Below, piece after piece: positions 22,311 through 36,200 of a DNA stretch of 64,000 nt. The notes beneath the pieces were generated by a model, which saw nothing but the letters and a program-made list of their open reading frames with translations, was not told the origin of the DNA and did not search any database. The position numbers and the translations under genes are program-made. The DNA lies in NCBI GenBank assembly GCA_013400975.1, contig WBMZ01011574.1:62001-126000 (forward strand). The letters run 5' to 3'. Source of the DNA: Atrichornis clamosus (taxonomy: Eukaryota; Chordata; Aves; Passeriformes; Menuridae). The stretch's first letter is position 1; each line of letters opens with the position of its first letter.

Positions 22311-25300
22311 CTAGGGAGAGAAGCATCAGCTCAAGCACAAAATTAATCAGGAATACACCAATTACCAGTCAGTCAGACTGGAAGCCCTATCACTGTTTCC
22401 TTGGCTCTAGCCAAACCCCACAAGTCTTAAGGGTGTCCTAGACTTTACTGGGTGCCATCATCAGGAGTGGTAAAGGCTGGGAGCACCCCCACCCGTGATG
22501 GCAGCAGTTTTCAGGTATTGTTGCAGTCCAGGAGGGATCATATGTGGTTTTCTTTTTTAAAAGGGGATCAGAAGCCCACAGCAAGCAAGAGTGTGTATGG
22601 AGACAGTACTACAGAAAAGCAGTTGCCTACAGGAGGGAGAGCAGCTGTATTACAAATGAGGGGAAGCTGGGTAGTAACAAGAGATGCCAATGCTGAATTC
22701 CAGGAGAACGGACCAGCTCAACATTTAAGGCTGTGCTAAGGTCAAAGAGAATGAGCCAAGAGAAAAGCTCATGGTTTGCAGAAGATGAGATCATTAGCTA
22801 TCCCAGGCAGTTCTAGGGCTCTGACTCTGTCAGAGCCTGATCTAAAAACAGGCCAGGTTTTTGCCATGTATAAAAATCAGAGGTGGCGTTCCCCCCCTCC
22901 TCTGCTTTCCTGAGAAGAGGGAGGGCTGCAAAGTGAGAATATGTTAGGGCAAAGGTGGAAATGTGCAGGGAATAAAAGTAGTGACATCTAGCAAGGTGGC
23001 AGGAGAGTAACAGAGAAGAAATTTGGAATTGTTACAGTGGGACAGGGAAGTGGGTGGGGGGTGGAAGGAGTGGGAAGTGATGCAAAAGGAACAAGAGATG
23101 AGGAATACCCTGAGGGATGTGAGAAAGAATTAATAATATCCTGGAAGCAGTGAAAAGCAGCAGCAGGCAGGGAGTGACATTTTTGAGATTTAAAAGAATC
23201 TTGCATTGGAAGGAAGCAACATGCTCTAGCTGCTCATAATATATGTGTTTAAGCTGAAGTCCTGCATGCATATACCTTTTCAATGATAAGGAAATGAGTA
23301 GCAAATTAATTAGGAATTGGGAGCATTGTTAGCATTGTCTGGCAATCCATAAAGAAAAGATGGTCAAGTGCCATGACAGAAGAGGAGCTGGAAGCTCAGA
23401 GAAGGGTTGGGTATTTGGCAGTCAGGCTGAGCTAGATAAAGCAATGCAAAAAAAATTGGCTGGCAAAGCAATCTACTTATCCTGAAACTGGCTTGCGTCA
23501 CTTCAGCAGTTCTCAGTGCAATCCCATCTTGTAGCTGTATTTTCCTTGGACTCTGAGCTAAGCAAACATTCCTCTGCCTGTTTATCTTAGAGAAGAAGCC
23601 GATATGAAGAGGGATAAGGATGTTGAGCATCTCTGATGCTGGGTTGTCTCATAGGTTGGTCTGGCCTCTCTCTGACAGTGACTGGTGATGAAGGTGACAA
23701 GTGCCTGACTGGTTCCTGAAAAGTGTCTCTACCTTCTGGGCTGTTAACTAGCATGAATGATACCAGTTATACTAATACAAACAATTCTTGTTGTAAATTG
23801 AAAATAGAGCATTAAGTAGGGTTTGGTTGGCCTGATCTTTGAAGGTGTGACTGAAAATAGTGAGAGCAAACTGATTCTGGAAGGGGAGAAAGATCCAAAC
23901 GAGCATCACAGAAGTTAACATTGATGCCCACTTTTTCTGCTGTGCCTCATAGCTGCCCTTTACTTGCTTCATTCTCTGGCTCAGAGGTTGCTTTTCTGCC
24001 TATGACTCCAATGTGCTCAGGCACTTCAAAAAATCAAGCAGTAAATGTGATTGCCTTGATTATAAATGTCATCCAGCTCAGATGAAAGAGGAATAGCTGA
24101 ACTGGGGCTGGTGTAGTACATAACTGCTGGTGATTAACCACAGCAGGGAGCACCTCACAAAAAGGTGTCCAGACCTTGCTGCAGACAAGTATGCATTTAT
24201 CCTATGTGTATGGGTTAGAGATTGGTGTAAATGATAGGGCTTTGAGTCTCTCTAGTAATGATATCTCTACATATGGATTAATTTTCCTATGGGTTGCTTG
24301 ATTCTATATTGAATGATGTGGGCATCCTGGCCCTGCTACCTTCTGTGGTAGAGTTCTGCTGTTTAATCATGTATTGAAATTGGAAGGAGAGGAGTGGGAG
24401 CAGGCCAGTATTTCATATCTGCCAGGTTGGATTTGCCATCTTCTAATGACTGTGTATCCTCTTGGCCCTGTGCTGGGAGCACAGAAATTTGCCAGTTATT
24501 GGTTTTATTCTTGTATACACTTCTATATATTTTTTCTGTTCAGATGAGCTCAGGACCAAAAGGAATGGCTGGAGTTGCCTTATCAGGCACCCTGCAATCA
24601 TGAGCCCCTGCACTAAGTCCAGAATCAGCTGCCAAAAATGTACTCACACATCAGAGGCTGTGAAATATTTTTGTGTGCTTTACAGCAGATGCAGGACCGA
24701 TGCAATGGCAGATCAAAAATCTCAGACAGTAATATACTGTGTTGACAGCCCTGCCTGGCAGAAATCAAGGGTATTGCTAATGTAATTGGTGCTTGTAGTG
24801 GGGAAGAGGATTCCCTTGGTAAAAGGGACTAGAAACCAATGCAAAGCTCCCCTCCTTGGAGTCAAGTGTTCCCAGGCCGTCCATCACTTCTGTCACCTTT
24901 CCCAGAACTCCCTCAGGTTCTGCAAAAAATGTTGCTACCTGAGATAGCCAGTCCTGCTTACTAGCTGTGGCCTTCCTCCTTCCAGTCCTTTTGCAATCGG
25001 ATGCCTTTCCTGATGGCACTGTGCTTGGCTGGGCAGTGCTGGGTTGGGTGCAGGGACCCCAGCTCCTGTGCTTGGGCTGTTTCTGCTCAAAATCCTGTGA
25101 GAGGACTTGGAGCAGCTTTAATGTGGGTTTTCCAGGATAATCAATTTGTTTTTATTGACAGTGTCACTTATCATTGTGTTGACCATCTGCCTTGCTTTGA
25201 TTAAGTCTCAGTCCAGCACCCGAGAATTCTCTCTGGACTTGAGAGGTTGTTTTGAACTACCCAAAATAACCTGTATCCTCTGCAGACTCCATGATCCCAC

Positions 25301-25479
25301 CAAGAGCTCTCTTCCCACATCACATATATATTATTTAAACCATCTGTACAGCACTTGCTTTCTTTGCACTGAACTAATGTCCTTCTGAATGACTCCTGTT
25401 GTGCTCTAAATAGTCTTCTAAAATCCAGTGTCTTTCGTGTATCTCTTCATTCACTGCCTCCTCCTAGGATGCTGAACTT
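22311..25479. other. Intronic sequence; purine-rich segment near 22880-23200
   Basis: No gene was recognised. About 22880-23200 is strongly purine-rich on the + strand and includes the G-quadruplex motif at 23039-23061. The minus-strand open frames there are pyrimidine-strand artefacts. Confidence 0.55.
23039..23061 (+). other. G-quadruplex-forming motif
   Basis: Four G-tracts (GGG, GGG, GGG, GGGGGG) are separated by loops of 3, 4 and 1 bases, meeting the usual G3N1-7 rule. It lies on the + strand, the coding strand of CACNA1I, so the intronic RNA could fold as well. Confidence 0.7.
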
Positions 25480-26065
25480 AATTACACTGTGAACCCTATT
25501 ACTTAAGGGCTCAGATATTGTCACTTCTTGATTTAGTTCCAGCATGTTGCTGAAAATTGTCGGGAATAGCTGCTTTTGCTTGTGGGTGCTTGAATTAGCA
25601 GTTCCAAGAAGCAATTGTTTAAAGCACTGAGGAGCTGTTGTGTTCTTTGTGCCAGCTTACAGGTAAATTCCCCCATCTTAATTTTCTTTAAATTGTGTGT
25701 TCTTTCAGAACTGCATACCCAGCTGCCTTTAGCTAGAGCCCTGATGATAGACGTGCAGCATGGGATTTTAAATGTGTCGCAACTCCTGGGGTTGTGAATG
25801 CATGCAGAGTTGATGGTATCATCTTCGGCACATATTTTTCTCCCTTAAGAGTTTTAAGGTTTCTGAATTAACTCCATGGAGGTACTGAAAAGACTGCATT
25901 ATTCCTTCAACCCTTTGGCTTGAACCCACTTTTCTGTATAACTTGCAGCCAGGTTTTATAATATCTCATTTGCTTTTTAGTGGTGCACCAAGTTTCCGTC
26001 ATTCATAGTGTATTAGTCATCATCCATTGCCAGGATATCTAGTTCACCTTCAAATCAGCCCATTT
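25480..26065 (-). mobile_element. Ancient CR1/L3-like LINE remnant, endonuclease region
   Basis: Antisense on the + strand, pieces resemble the 5' coding (endonuclease) half of old amniote CR1 copies in correct order: ttttgcttgtgggtgcttga, then cagttccaagaagcaattgt, then much later ggtgcaccaagtttccgtca and gccaggatatctagttcacc. The latter corresponds to the CR1 motif region usually reading caccaagtttctgtgatgcc. Frames are destroyed. The assignment rests on remembered consensus sequence. Confidence 0.65.
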
Positions 26066-29000
26066 TGAGATGTTTAAAGCTAGGCTCCAAGGGGAGAGAG
26101 AAGAGTAAAAGAACAGGATAAAAAAAGAGGCAGTTGTAGAAATGCTAGTGTCAAACCTTCCTCCCATATTTAAGTCTGGGTGAGGTGTTACTTGATCGGT
26201 CTTTCCTGCTTCTGTCTCCTCTGACAATGAGCGAGTTGCTGAGGGAATGTGATTAATTTCTGGGTTTGGATTTGCTGACTAACTGGTTTATGTTTCTTTA
26301 TCTGCTGTAACGAAAACAAGCAAATTGGAGTCAGCAGGTGAGAAAGGACTGGCAGTAATTCCCCTTACTTCACTCTGCTGTGTAAACCTCATAGGTTTAA
26401 AGGGTTGAGGGCTATAGGACTTTGCTCCGTGCCCCTACTACCATAATATCCCGTGCAGAGAGCAGAGCTGCCAGCTCCAGGGTATGAAAAATGAGTGCAA
26501 TCTCCTGCCCCATCCCACCACTGCCCTTCAGGCTTGGCCCTTCCCTGAAGGGGGAGGGTGGGCACAGCAAAGGAACCAAGCCCTGTTTGGAAAACTGGAT
26601 TAAACATCCTGGGGAACAGGGCAGCTTCCTCCTTGGGAGGGGGGCATACGCCATAGGCTCTGAGATTATGCCAATCCTTTGCTGTAGGGCTCTGCAGGGA
26701 AGAGGCTGAGGGGATCTCCCACAGATTAATCTGGTTAAACAGTTCTTCACAGGGCAGATAATCTCTGTGTCAGCATTTGTGAGTTCAGACCCACTGATGA
26801 AAGCTACTCTGCAGCCAGCTGGGAGCTGGATAAATAGGGCAGATACTGCTGAACATAATGGCTTTCAGCGCTCTGTATAAACATCTGAAAGTCAAATAAA
26901 AGGAGCCTAGTGGAGAAAAAGGGGCCAAAGTTTGATGTTTGAAACTGTCCAGACGTGCATAGTGTCTCAGATGAACACTGGGGACAGCATATGAATTCCC
27001 AATGCTGCTTCTGGAGAACTTTGCCCTGGAACTGGGTTCAGTTGGAAATTGCTGATTCAGGGAAATCAGCATAAATTTATTGTCACCCTTTTGCCCCCTG
27101 GAAATGATGTGCATATTTTAATCAGCTCAACGTATTTCCTTTGGCTTTATATGTTAATGTAAAAGTCAACATGGTAATGGTGATAGTCAAAACCCTTAGG
27201 TCAAAACAACGTACTTCAAACAAGTCAAAGCAAAATGCATTTTTGAATATATTGTTTCAGGCTATTGCAAATTTAGATGACACAGGCTTATGGCACATGA
27301 CGTTTGACTTCCAACAGCCTATTAGGAATCCGTGGCCTTAATGTCCAAACAAATGCTCAATAAGGCTCAGTTTGCTTCTCTTACTTTTAACCAAGTTTAG
27401 TTTTGATAACGACTTCAGGGCTGACAGCTCTGAGCAACGAGCCTTAATGCATTTCTGCAACTCACATCTTTAAAGCTTGATGTGTCCTGGCAACTCCTCC
27501 TCCGTTTCTGAAGTTATCTTTTATCTTTTTTTTTCCTTTCAAAGCTTGTAATATTTCCTAGGTAGACATGAACTACATCTATCAAAGCCCGAGTTTAGCT
27601 GTGAGGTGGATGGTGAGGTCTGCAGTGCAGCCTATGTGGTTTCCCACACGTTGCCAGCTCCAAGCCCACCCCTTGTGCAGGCTCAGAGGGTTTGTACCGT
27701 GCCCAAGGTGCCTGTGCCAGCCCATCCAGACTGCACAAATGAGAAGAGGCCGTGCAGGGCTGAGTGTGCAGCGCCTGGTCTGGCACAGGAACTTACTGTG
27801 GCCGTGGGGTTTGCAGGAAGGGCAAAGATGAAGCCTAGGAGGGATAGTGGCTTTCAGATCCCTGTTCAACCCACCTGTCCAAGACTTTTGCTATGCTTTC
27901 AGGTGGTTTTGGATAGCAGTCTGCTTGCAAGCTTGCCTTAGACTGGGGACAACCCTGCAGGAAACAAGGAAGGGAAGAGTCCCCGAGGGAGGGCTTCCTG
28001 CTTGTCCTCCTGCTGTCCCTGCAAGAATGGGGAAGGCAAAGGGGGTGAGCATTCCTAGTTCTCTGTGCTCTTTTCTTGGCTGCTGTTTCCCAGAAAAGTG
28101 AGCAAGCGAGGGCCTACATTGGGAACTAGGTAGGAGACAGGGCTGTTGCCTTCCCCCTCCATCATGGAGGAAGAGCTGAGATACCAAACATGCCAAGGGT
28201 CCTTGCTTGGCCTGAGCAATGGTATATCTCATCAGAGATCGTGGCAGCACGAGCCTTGTTCTCATAGAGCAGAGCCTGTAACATCCCTACCCCCTACTCT
28301 TGTATCCTCCCTGATGCCAGAGCAATGTGGGGCAGCTGGGGGGAAGCAGAGTACAAGCTCCCTTCCAGAGCTGGACTGCTGCAGGGAGAGGTACAAGTAA
28401 TAGAAATTGAAATGCAAATTCTTTTTCTGAATGTAGAAAAGGCCCCCATAAATCAGGAGTGACAAGAACACAAAGACACCATCAGGATACATTTGCACAA
28501 TCAAGGGATGTTTCATATATCTGAGAGAACCAAGACACAACCTCCGCTCCCGAAATAAACCAAATCCATTTTTTTCTCATCAGTGAAGCAGTCTCTGAAA
28601 TTCCCTGTTTGAAGAGCAACAGAAAAACAGAAAGATTTGAGTTACATTTTGCTCAGATGAGGCATATTTTCTAACCCAGACAGGAAAACATTTGTTTTAA
28701 AGGGTCAGTAAAAAATAAACAGTTGATCTCTCCCTATATATCCAGCAATATGATAGGGACCTGCATTATCTTTTTTTCTCTGGATTTGGTCATCTTCAAA
28801 TAAATGGTACAGCTGCTGAGAACTTTGATGATACAATTGTGTAGTCTAGAAACAGAGTAGTCTCCTGGCAAAGAAAGAGCAGAAATGCTTGAACAGAGAC
28901 CCGGTCCACAGGACAGCAGCAAAAGGAGCCTGGCAGCATAGAGGATTTTTTCCAGGGATTGAAACTATAACCATAGCTAAATGTTTCACTAGCCTGTGTA

Positions 29001-29589
29001 TAAGATGATGCAAGTTGGAGGTGCTGCTATAGGAAGAGGTGGAAGTTTTAATCCAAAATCAGAAGCGACAGAGCTGAGTGATTGAATTTGGTCATGCAAG
29101 TCCTGCCCTGGATTTTAGCTTCACACTTCATCATTCTGTCACAAGCACCAAATATATCAGTCTCTTGCTGTAGTAACTGATAAAACCTGTGTCTTACTAT
29201 CTTCCATATTAGACTTGAGACCGGTCTTTCAGGCTTACTAACTGGCTTTCCTACTAGGCAATGTGTGCTGGGTGTCTCTCTGCTTCCACTTAAACATTCC
29301 TGAGGAGCCTAGCTCCCATGGGTGAGATATCTTTATCCCAGCCTCGCTGTGAGGAAGTTTTTTGTGCAGTTCTCAGTGAGTGTCTTAAAACCAGGTTGAG
29401 TCTGCCCAGTGCTATCTCTGCATTGCAGAAAGTGTGATTATATACGTGCAAGTGGTCTCATAAATCAACCGTAACAAACCTGTGCGCTGCCTTTGACTGC
29501 AATTGTGTGGTCCTGTCCCATGTGTAGCACTGGGTCACACTGGCAAGACTGAAGCAGTTGCCATCTTCTATTCCCCTGGTTTCAGCCCA
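26066..29589. other. Intronic sequence with no recognised gene
   Basis: No exon or clear repeat was seen. 27340-27560 is AT-rich and high-complexity. 27600-28130 is more GC-rich with overlapping open frames on both strands, none resembling a known protein. Confidence 0.5.
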
Positions 29590-29680
29590 GATTGGATGGG
29601 GCCCTGAGCAACCTGACCTGGTGGGTGGTATCCCTGCCCACAGTGGTTGGAACTAGATGATTTTTAAGGTCCCTTCCAAA
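29590..29680 (+). mobile_element. CR1 LINE 3' tail, sense orientation
   Basis: The segment reads gattggatggggccctgagc, then aacctgacctggtgggtggt and ggttggaactagatgatttt, with gtcccttccaa near its end. This is the sense 3' end of an avian CR1, about 90 bases long, missing the final octamer repeats. Confidence 0.9.
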
Positions 29681-32600
29681 CTAGCCAGTCAACCAAAACA
29701 CAACTCTATGTTAATGTGTAGATGAGTGTAGAGCTCCCCTGCATTATGGAGTTACAGGCTATTCCTGCCCACGTACAAATATAGGACCCATCTGAAAAGT
29801 CATTGGGTGGCAAGCACTGGGGTTGTCCCAGTTTGTATTTCCTTCATCTGAGCCATCGTCCTCTGCTGTTCCAGTTGTAGAGTGGGGATTAGGCAGGCAG
29901 ACTTTATTGACATGATTTGTAATGGGTTAAAGCTTACAATTGAGTTATGCAGGTTCTGTGTTAATAAAATCTTTCCATTAGACCACCACATGCTCCAAAG
30001 AACATCAGAAAGAAGCTGCATTGTGAAGGGCTTGGGGAATTCAGATCTGTTTTCCTGCAGCTATTTTACTGTCCCTGCCAGGGTTAGGTGCGTGGTGTGC
30101 CATCAGCCTCCATCTGCTGGGGCTGGAAAGAACCATCTCTGTTTCTAAAAGATAGCCCATGATAATGTGTTCAATGCTAAACTAGTTTGCAGGTTTTTGG
30201 GTTTTTTTGGTTTTTTTTTTACTTTTTTGAGCCATTTCACAACTAGAAGAGAAGCAGGAGAATTGCTAGAATGTGGGAGGCTCCCTCCTATGGAAGGATG
30301 ATTCTCCCTGGATCAGGTACAAAACTGGTTGTGTTTCCATAGGAATGACAAGTGTTTCATGGGTTCCTGCTCTCCTCTGCCCTGGTTGCTTTATCCCAGT
30401 CTTGTGCTGTGTCTTGCCAGCCTGCTGGAGGAACTGTCAGTGAGCACAGTGCTCTGGGGTGAGAAATGAGAAGGAAAAACTGGACCCAGAGTGGTCACAG
30501 TGTCTGGGTGAAAAAGGAATGTGTTAGTGCTACGCTTGCCGCAAACAAGCAGACAAACCTCTACGTGCATGTCCATGGTGCTCCCTCTTGATGTAGTATG
30601 TAACAAAATGAGTATGGATCCCCAATTTAGCTGCTATTGAGATCATAGGTGAGGTAGTCAAGATTTGCTGGAGTCTGAGAGTAGGGAATGGTTGTCTAAC
30701 CCTGTTCCAAGTTGTCAGGATCTTACCTGTGTTTGGAGAAGTTCTCTGTGCTGTGGGCTGACAGTGGCTTTGTTTTGGACCTCAGCAGTGGTAGTTACAG
30801 GAGAAGGTGTTAAAGGATCACAGCAGCTCCTTACGCACAGCACAGGGCTTCAGTTCAATGAGGAGAGAGAATAACGACTTCTTATTGCTCTGTTTCTTTT
30901 GAATTAGGGTTAATTGAAAAAAGTAGGTGAGTTCTTAAATGTGGGAAATAAAGGCCTTCTCGAGAGAGATTAAGTTTCCAAATAGGTATGAATGATTTAA
31001 AATAGAGGACTTTGATAATTTAAAAATAACAAATGCATCAAACGTGTCATCAAAAAGCCTGGGCATTCTATTTGAAGAAACAAATCACTTGACAGACCAT
31101 CACATCACCTGAATGTATATGCCTTGCCAGTGAAAGACCTGTATCAGCCGATGATTGTCCTATGTATGTGGCCTATATCCTTGGATACATTACATATGCA
31201 TAGACATACTTGCTTTGAAAAACTGTAATGCAGCAGCCAGTAATGGGGCCACTGTTAGTCTATCATTTCTTTTTTATCTACCTTCAAACAAAATCCTGTC
31301 AGGCAGCATCCGGGAAGCTGAAAAGAAGAGTGTGAGAGGAAAATGTGACTGCTGACAGGAGAGGAAAGGATCAGATGTGCGCATAGAGTCTCTGTGGAAA
31401 TGGTCTTAAAGCACAGTGATACAGACAGGACCAGTAAAAGCTCTGTATATGACAGTGCAGCCTGGTGTGACAATTGTCATTTGGAAACTTACGGCTCTGT
31501 GAGCTGAAGAGTTTTTTTGAAGTGTTGCTAGAACTAATTATCCTGGAGAAATGAAACTAAACTAAACAAAGAAAAAGTTTGAATAGAGGTCACTGTGCAC
31601 AAAATAATAGTGCAAATTTTATTTTCTTTTGTACCCTCCTCCCCAGTTTTAGTGGCAGGTGGGTGGGAAGGGTGTGGAGTGAGGGTGAGTGGTGTGGGAA
31701 AAATTGCTTTATCAGCCTGGTGCAGCATGCAGGGATTTGAGTGGGTGTCTGGCTCCAGACCTGGTGCACTGTGGCTGCCCTGGCCCCCAGTGCTGCCTGG
31801 CAAGGGTCCCCACAGGGCTGCAGAACCTCAGCCATCTTGCTGTTAGCTGGGGATTTGTCATCCTCCCTGATGGCAGAGGGGCTGGGCATAGGGCTGGCTT
31901 TATGGACAGGTTGTTCTTTCTGGAAAAGTGATGGGAGCACTTTTGCGCTCACTTTTTGAGATTTACTGTGGGTCCACAGTTGCTGTCTCCTCCTGGTGTG
32001 CCAAGTTTGTCTTTACTGTCCTGACCTACGCTCTGGTTTTTCTTTTCCTTCCACTCACTGTCATAAATAATATGAAAGCCCTTTAAATGCAGTGAAGTTA
32101 AGTGTGTGCTCAAAGCCTGCCTGCGAGGAGGCTGTGCTGTACGTGCAGTGCAGGTGCCTCCTGCTTCAGCCTCCTGCCATAGGAACAGGTGTGGCAACCC
32201 TTCTTCCAGAAAAAAACAGTGGTGCAGAGGGGTTTTCTCCTTTTTCAAAGAGGTATTATGGCAGGACTGTCCCTTCTTTTCCTCGCTGATAAGTGGTAGA
32301 AAGCATTTCTGACCCTTAATTGACTCAGACCCAGTCAGACATCCTTCCTGCACAGCACAGTGTCCCATGGGAATGGGCACTTGAAGTGTCCATCCTGGCA
32401 GCAAAATAGGTGGGTGTTTGGGGCACAATTCAGTGTCAGGCATATAAGAATCTGTAGGAAGTAAATCTTGAAATATAAGGATAGATTATTAGTAAGAGAG
32501 CCTAAATCTTGTTGTAGTCTTTCCTAGTATACCTCTGGCTCCATGTCTGATTGCATCTGGACAGGAGGACTCATTCTCAGATGAACGAAAAGATTTGTGT

Positions 32601-33208
32601 AGAGAAGATGAGCTTTGTTAAGTCACTGCTAAATCTGTTTGGAAAACGATGCTGCGTTTGGGGTTCCGAAAATAAATTTCTAGAAGCTGATGGGTCTTTC
32701 AGCTGCAGGTATCCTGATTCTAGTAGTAGCTGGTATGTTATCTCAGAGAACAGCACATGAAGCCACTGCTCCTGATGGGTCCTTTGACAGGGCTGTACTG
32801 GGCATGAAGCAGCCCTCCTGATCCACCAAAAATTAATTTCACATATATCTGGTGAAATTGTCATATGTCACTGGTGCTCCCATTGACAGTGTCTCATCTT
32901 GCTGAGCTGGGCAGGTTACCAATAATTTGGTGTCTCTCTTTGCCTTGGTGATCTGCTGATCCAGGGGCTGAAATATTTGCATTGTGATGGAGCCTTGCCT
33001 GCAGTGGACCTTTGCAGGCTGCTGAGAGCCCACTTGAGCCCTGTCCTCTGGTTAGGGGAAGATGGCTGGGCTTTGTACTCTGCTCACCAACACTTTGTAC
33101 AAGCTATGTCCCAGCTAAACAGTCATCTTTATTCCATCTTCATGGTAAAATCACTTTATTGTGAAAAACAAAAAGGAAGTGTTCTGTGGAAGTGTTTTGT
33201 AGTTAAGT
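29681..33208. other. Intronic sequence with no recognised gene
   Basis: There is a T-rich run at about 30197-30225. The opposed frames at 31590-32443 are not supported by any family resemblance or splice context. Confidence 0.5.
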
Positions 33209-33285
33209 ATCATAGAATGGTTTGGGTTGGAAGGGACCTTGGGTCATCTAGTTCCAATCCCCTGCCATGGGCAGGGACATCTTTG
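33209..33285 (-). mobile_element. CR1 LINE 3' terminal fragment
   Basis: The + strand reads atcatagaatggtttgggtt, then ggaagggaccttgggtcatc and cccctgccatgggcagggac. This is a close match to the reverse complement of the avian CR1 3' end, cut off after about 75 bases. Confidence 0.92.
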
Positions 33286-36200
33286 CAGTGGCAGTAAGGA
33301 AGCAGTGTGCGCTATGGAGAGGAGGCAGGAATGTGAGGGTAGCTGGCTGGTGCAGGTAATGGAACTTGCACGGGACAGGGGAAATGCACATGATCCCTTG
33401 GTGCTCAGAAATTAATGTGACAGGGGATGGATATCTGTGAGATAGCGAAGAGTAATCCGATAAAGAGTCACACAGAATGGGGGATGGTTGTTAAAAGTTA
33501 AAACCAGTAGTCTCATAAGAGACTCTGAAAAGAGAGAAAAGGAAATACTTGGCATGGCTAGAAAGGAAGGGTGGGGTAATGGGCTAGACTGTAACCAGTG
33601 TGTCCAAAATGAAATGAGATTAATCCACAACCACAGTTTCTGACTGGAAACTGTATAGGGAAAAATAAGTCTGTAAATAAGAGGAAGAAACGTGTATTTC
33701 CAGAGGCTGTCAAAAACTCTAGAATAAATAGAGTGTGAAGTTGAATCTATATGAAAACAAATAGGTCACAGGAATACAAATGTGGTACCAGTCCTAAATC
33801 TGAATAGAGATGATGAATACAGGCAGAAAGACATCAAAGAAGCAGTAGAACTATGCTGCACTGATTGATGGAGGCTTTAGCTAGGCTGCCCTATTAGCAA
33901 CATGCTGTGTAGGAACTGCGTTCTTCAGAGATGGTCAATCTGCTGTCAAATGTGTTGGTAACTTGTGCTTACATAGCATGCTTCTATTAAAGGAACCTGG
34001 AGTGCCTATCGAAGGTAGCAAATGCTTTGGCAGATTGGAAAAGAGAGAGATGTGTGGGTGTTGGGCTGCTTTTAGTGTTACACTCTCACAACTATGGGCT
34101 GAATTTTATCTTGAGATCCCAGTGAAAGTATCAGTGGAACATGGAGGTAGACAATATATGTCTTCTGGCTCTTGCCTGTTCATCCACTGCACACCTGAAC
34201 AGCCAGAGACCTCTCTGGATGCAGGGAGCCCTGCATTTATGATAATCTATATGCAGTACATTACTTGCCTCTACAAAGTACAGCCTGGACACTTTTCCCA
34301 TTGTTCTCAGGAAAGATTGATGGGAAAACTGTTTTCCCTGTGAGCACCGTTCTCATCAAATGCAGTAGTAGTTGAGACGAAGAATGATCTTGGGTCAAAG
34401 ATGCTGGAGAACAATTTGGGAGACTCTTGCTCAGTTCCCCACTGTGCCCCACGTCTCCAGTCTGCCCTTGGGTAAATGCATTCATTTCTCTGTGCTCTTG
34501 CTTCCTATGTGCAAAGCAGAGATCATAGTGCATCGTTTGCCTGTCCTGTTAGGTTAGATTAAAACCTCTTTGGAGCAGGCAGCATGTTCTACTGCATGTT
34601 TATGTAACATTTTGCATAATTTGATCTTGGCTAGCATCATCTAGGACACGTGGAGATACCTCATAAATAATACTAATAATATTTTAATATTGTTAATGCT
34701 TAGCACATTCACAGCATTTAACCTCCCCCTAAAACAGCACTCAGCACTGTCGACATCGCAGTGATTGAGCATGAGTCATGTTGGCTCCTTTCCCTGGCAT
34801 GGTGCAATCTGTCAGCCAGCCAGAAAGCTGAGGCCTTTAGTGAACATGAGCTGGGTGTCAGGAACACCTGGATCTTAATGCAGCCCTAGCAGTAACTTAC
34901 TGTGTCATTACTGGGTAGTGTGTTGGGTTCTTTTCTTTTTAAAGTGAACCCTGATCTTTGGGCATCTGGCTCGAGACAGTGAGTTAGAACTTCATGAATC
35001 CTGTTGGCTGTATTAGAAATTAAAAATATTACACACTCCTGAAAACCAGTCTATAATAAACTCTGCATGCCTTGGGAAACCCAAACTAGGGGACTCTTTT
35101 AAGAAACCATGCTCCTCCTCTGCTTTCTTATCAGTACAAAGGGCAAGTATTGATGTACCTTAAGAAACAGATGTGGAATTTACTGTAAGTTTACACAGTG
35201 TCTTGAAGGAGAGTACTAGACAATTTATACAATCTCATTTTCACTGACTGCTCTTTGTTGCAGGATGTAAGAGGAGGGATGGAAAAGAGACCAGATGTAC
35301 TAGAAGAGTGCTGACACATCTGCTCATCCACCGCAGGGTCCCTTTTCCTCCTCAGATGAGAAGCTTAAATAATGAGAATCTCTCCCGCCCTTCACACGTA
35401 CCTTTGTCACATGGACACATCAGGATCTTCCTTTTCAGGAGTGCATCCATAGCCACTTGTGTCCTCGAGGAGGTTCCAGCAGCTGCTGCGTGCCTGTATG
35501 CTGGCTGAAGCTCCTAGCTTCCAGTTATCTGCTGAGACAGATTGGCTCAGCCATTTGCAGTCTTTTCTCCAGGCACGTGTCCTGCAGGCCATCAGTGCCA
35601 GTTCTTCCAGAATGCCCTCTGGGAACCAGGGTAGAGGGGCCAGCTACAAGCCTTCAAAAAACATTTTAAAATGTGAGGGGAAAAATGTGCATTCAAAATA
35701 GGGAGTGTTGGCAACTTAACCTCTGAAAATAGTTTTAATTACAGTCAATAATGAAACAAACAACAGGAGCTCATACCCAGCTCTCTCTGTTATTGCCCTG
35801 CATTGTGCTTAGGCTGTATGCAATTTCTTCTCAGTGACCTTACCCGAGCACTCCCTACACTTCTGAATTAATCTTTATTTACTTTGCTGCAAAGCTTTGT
35901 CACCGCATGACTTTTTTTTTCTGTACTGAAGCATTTGTCAGAAAAGCCTGCTAAGCTAAGCACCAAGCATAGGATTTAGTGATGCTCTATCCACTGAAAA
36001 CATCACCTGGCTAGGAGAAGGGAGAAAAGCAAAGTGGCTTATCCTTTCTTTCTGCCCCTCCAATCTAGGACTGCTACTGAAGTCGGAGTACCCTTAAGAT
36101 AATTTAGCCATGGAAACGGGCTGCCTGGAGAAGCAAGGTGCTCACTTCCATATCCTTCACCAGACGATATGCTGGGGTACAGGATACTGCACTGACACCT

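Noticed and set aside
31175..31182. ATATCCTT, a possible U12 donor
   Set aside because: The preceding sequence does not encode the expected CACNA1I peptide before the S1 exon and does not end in CC as the phase requires.
31949..32443. 164-codon minus-strand open frame
   Set aside because: It has no recognisable domain, no splice context and overlapping frames on the other strand. It is consistent with chance in a GC-moderate intron.
36150..36157. ATATCCTT preceded by CC, a phase-compatible U12 donor
   Set aside because: The frame before it reads a peptide (ending ARCSLP) unlike the expected channel N-tail, and there is no matching upstream acceptor. An 8-mer is expected by chance in 45 kb.
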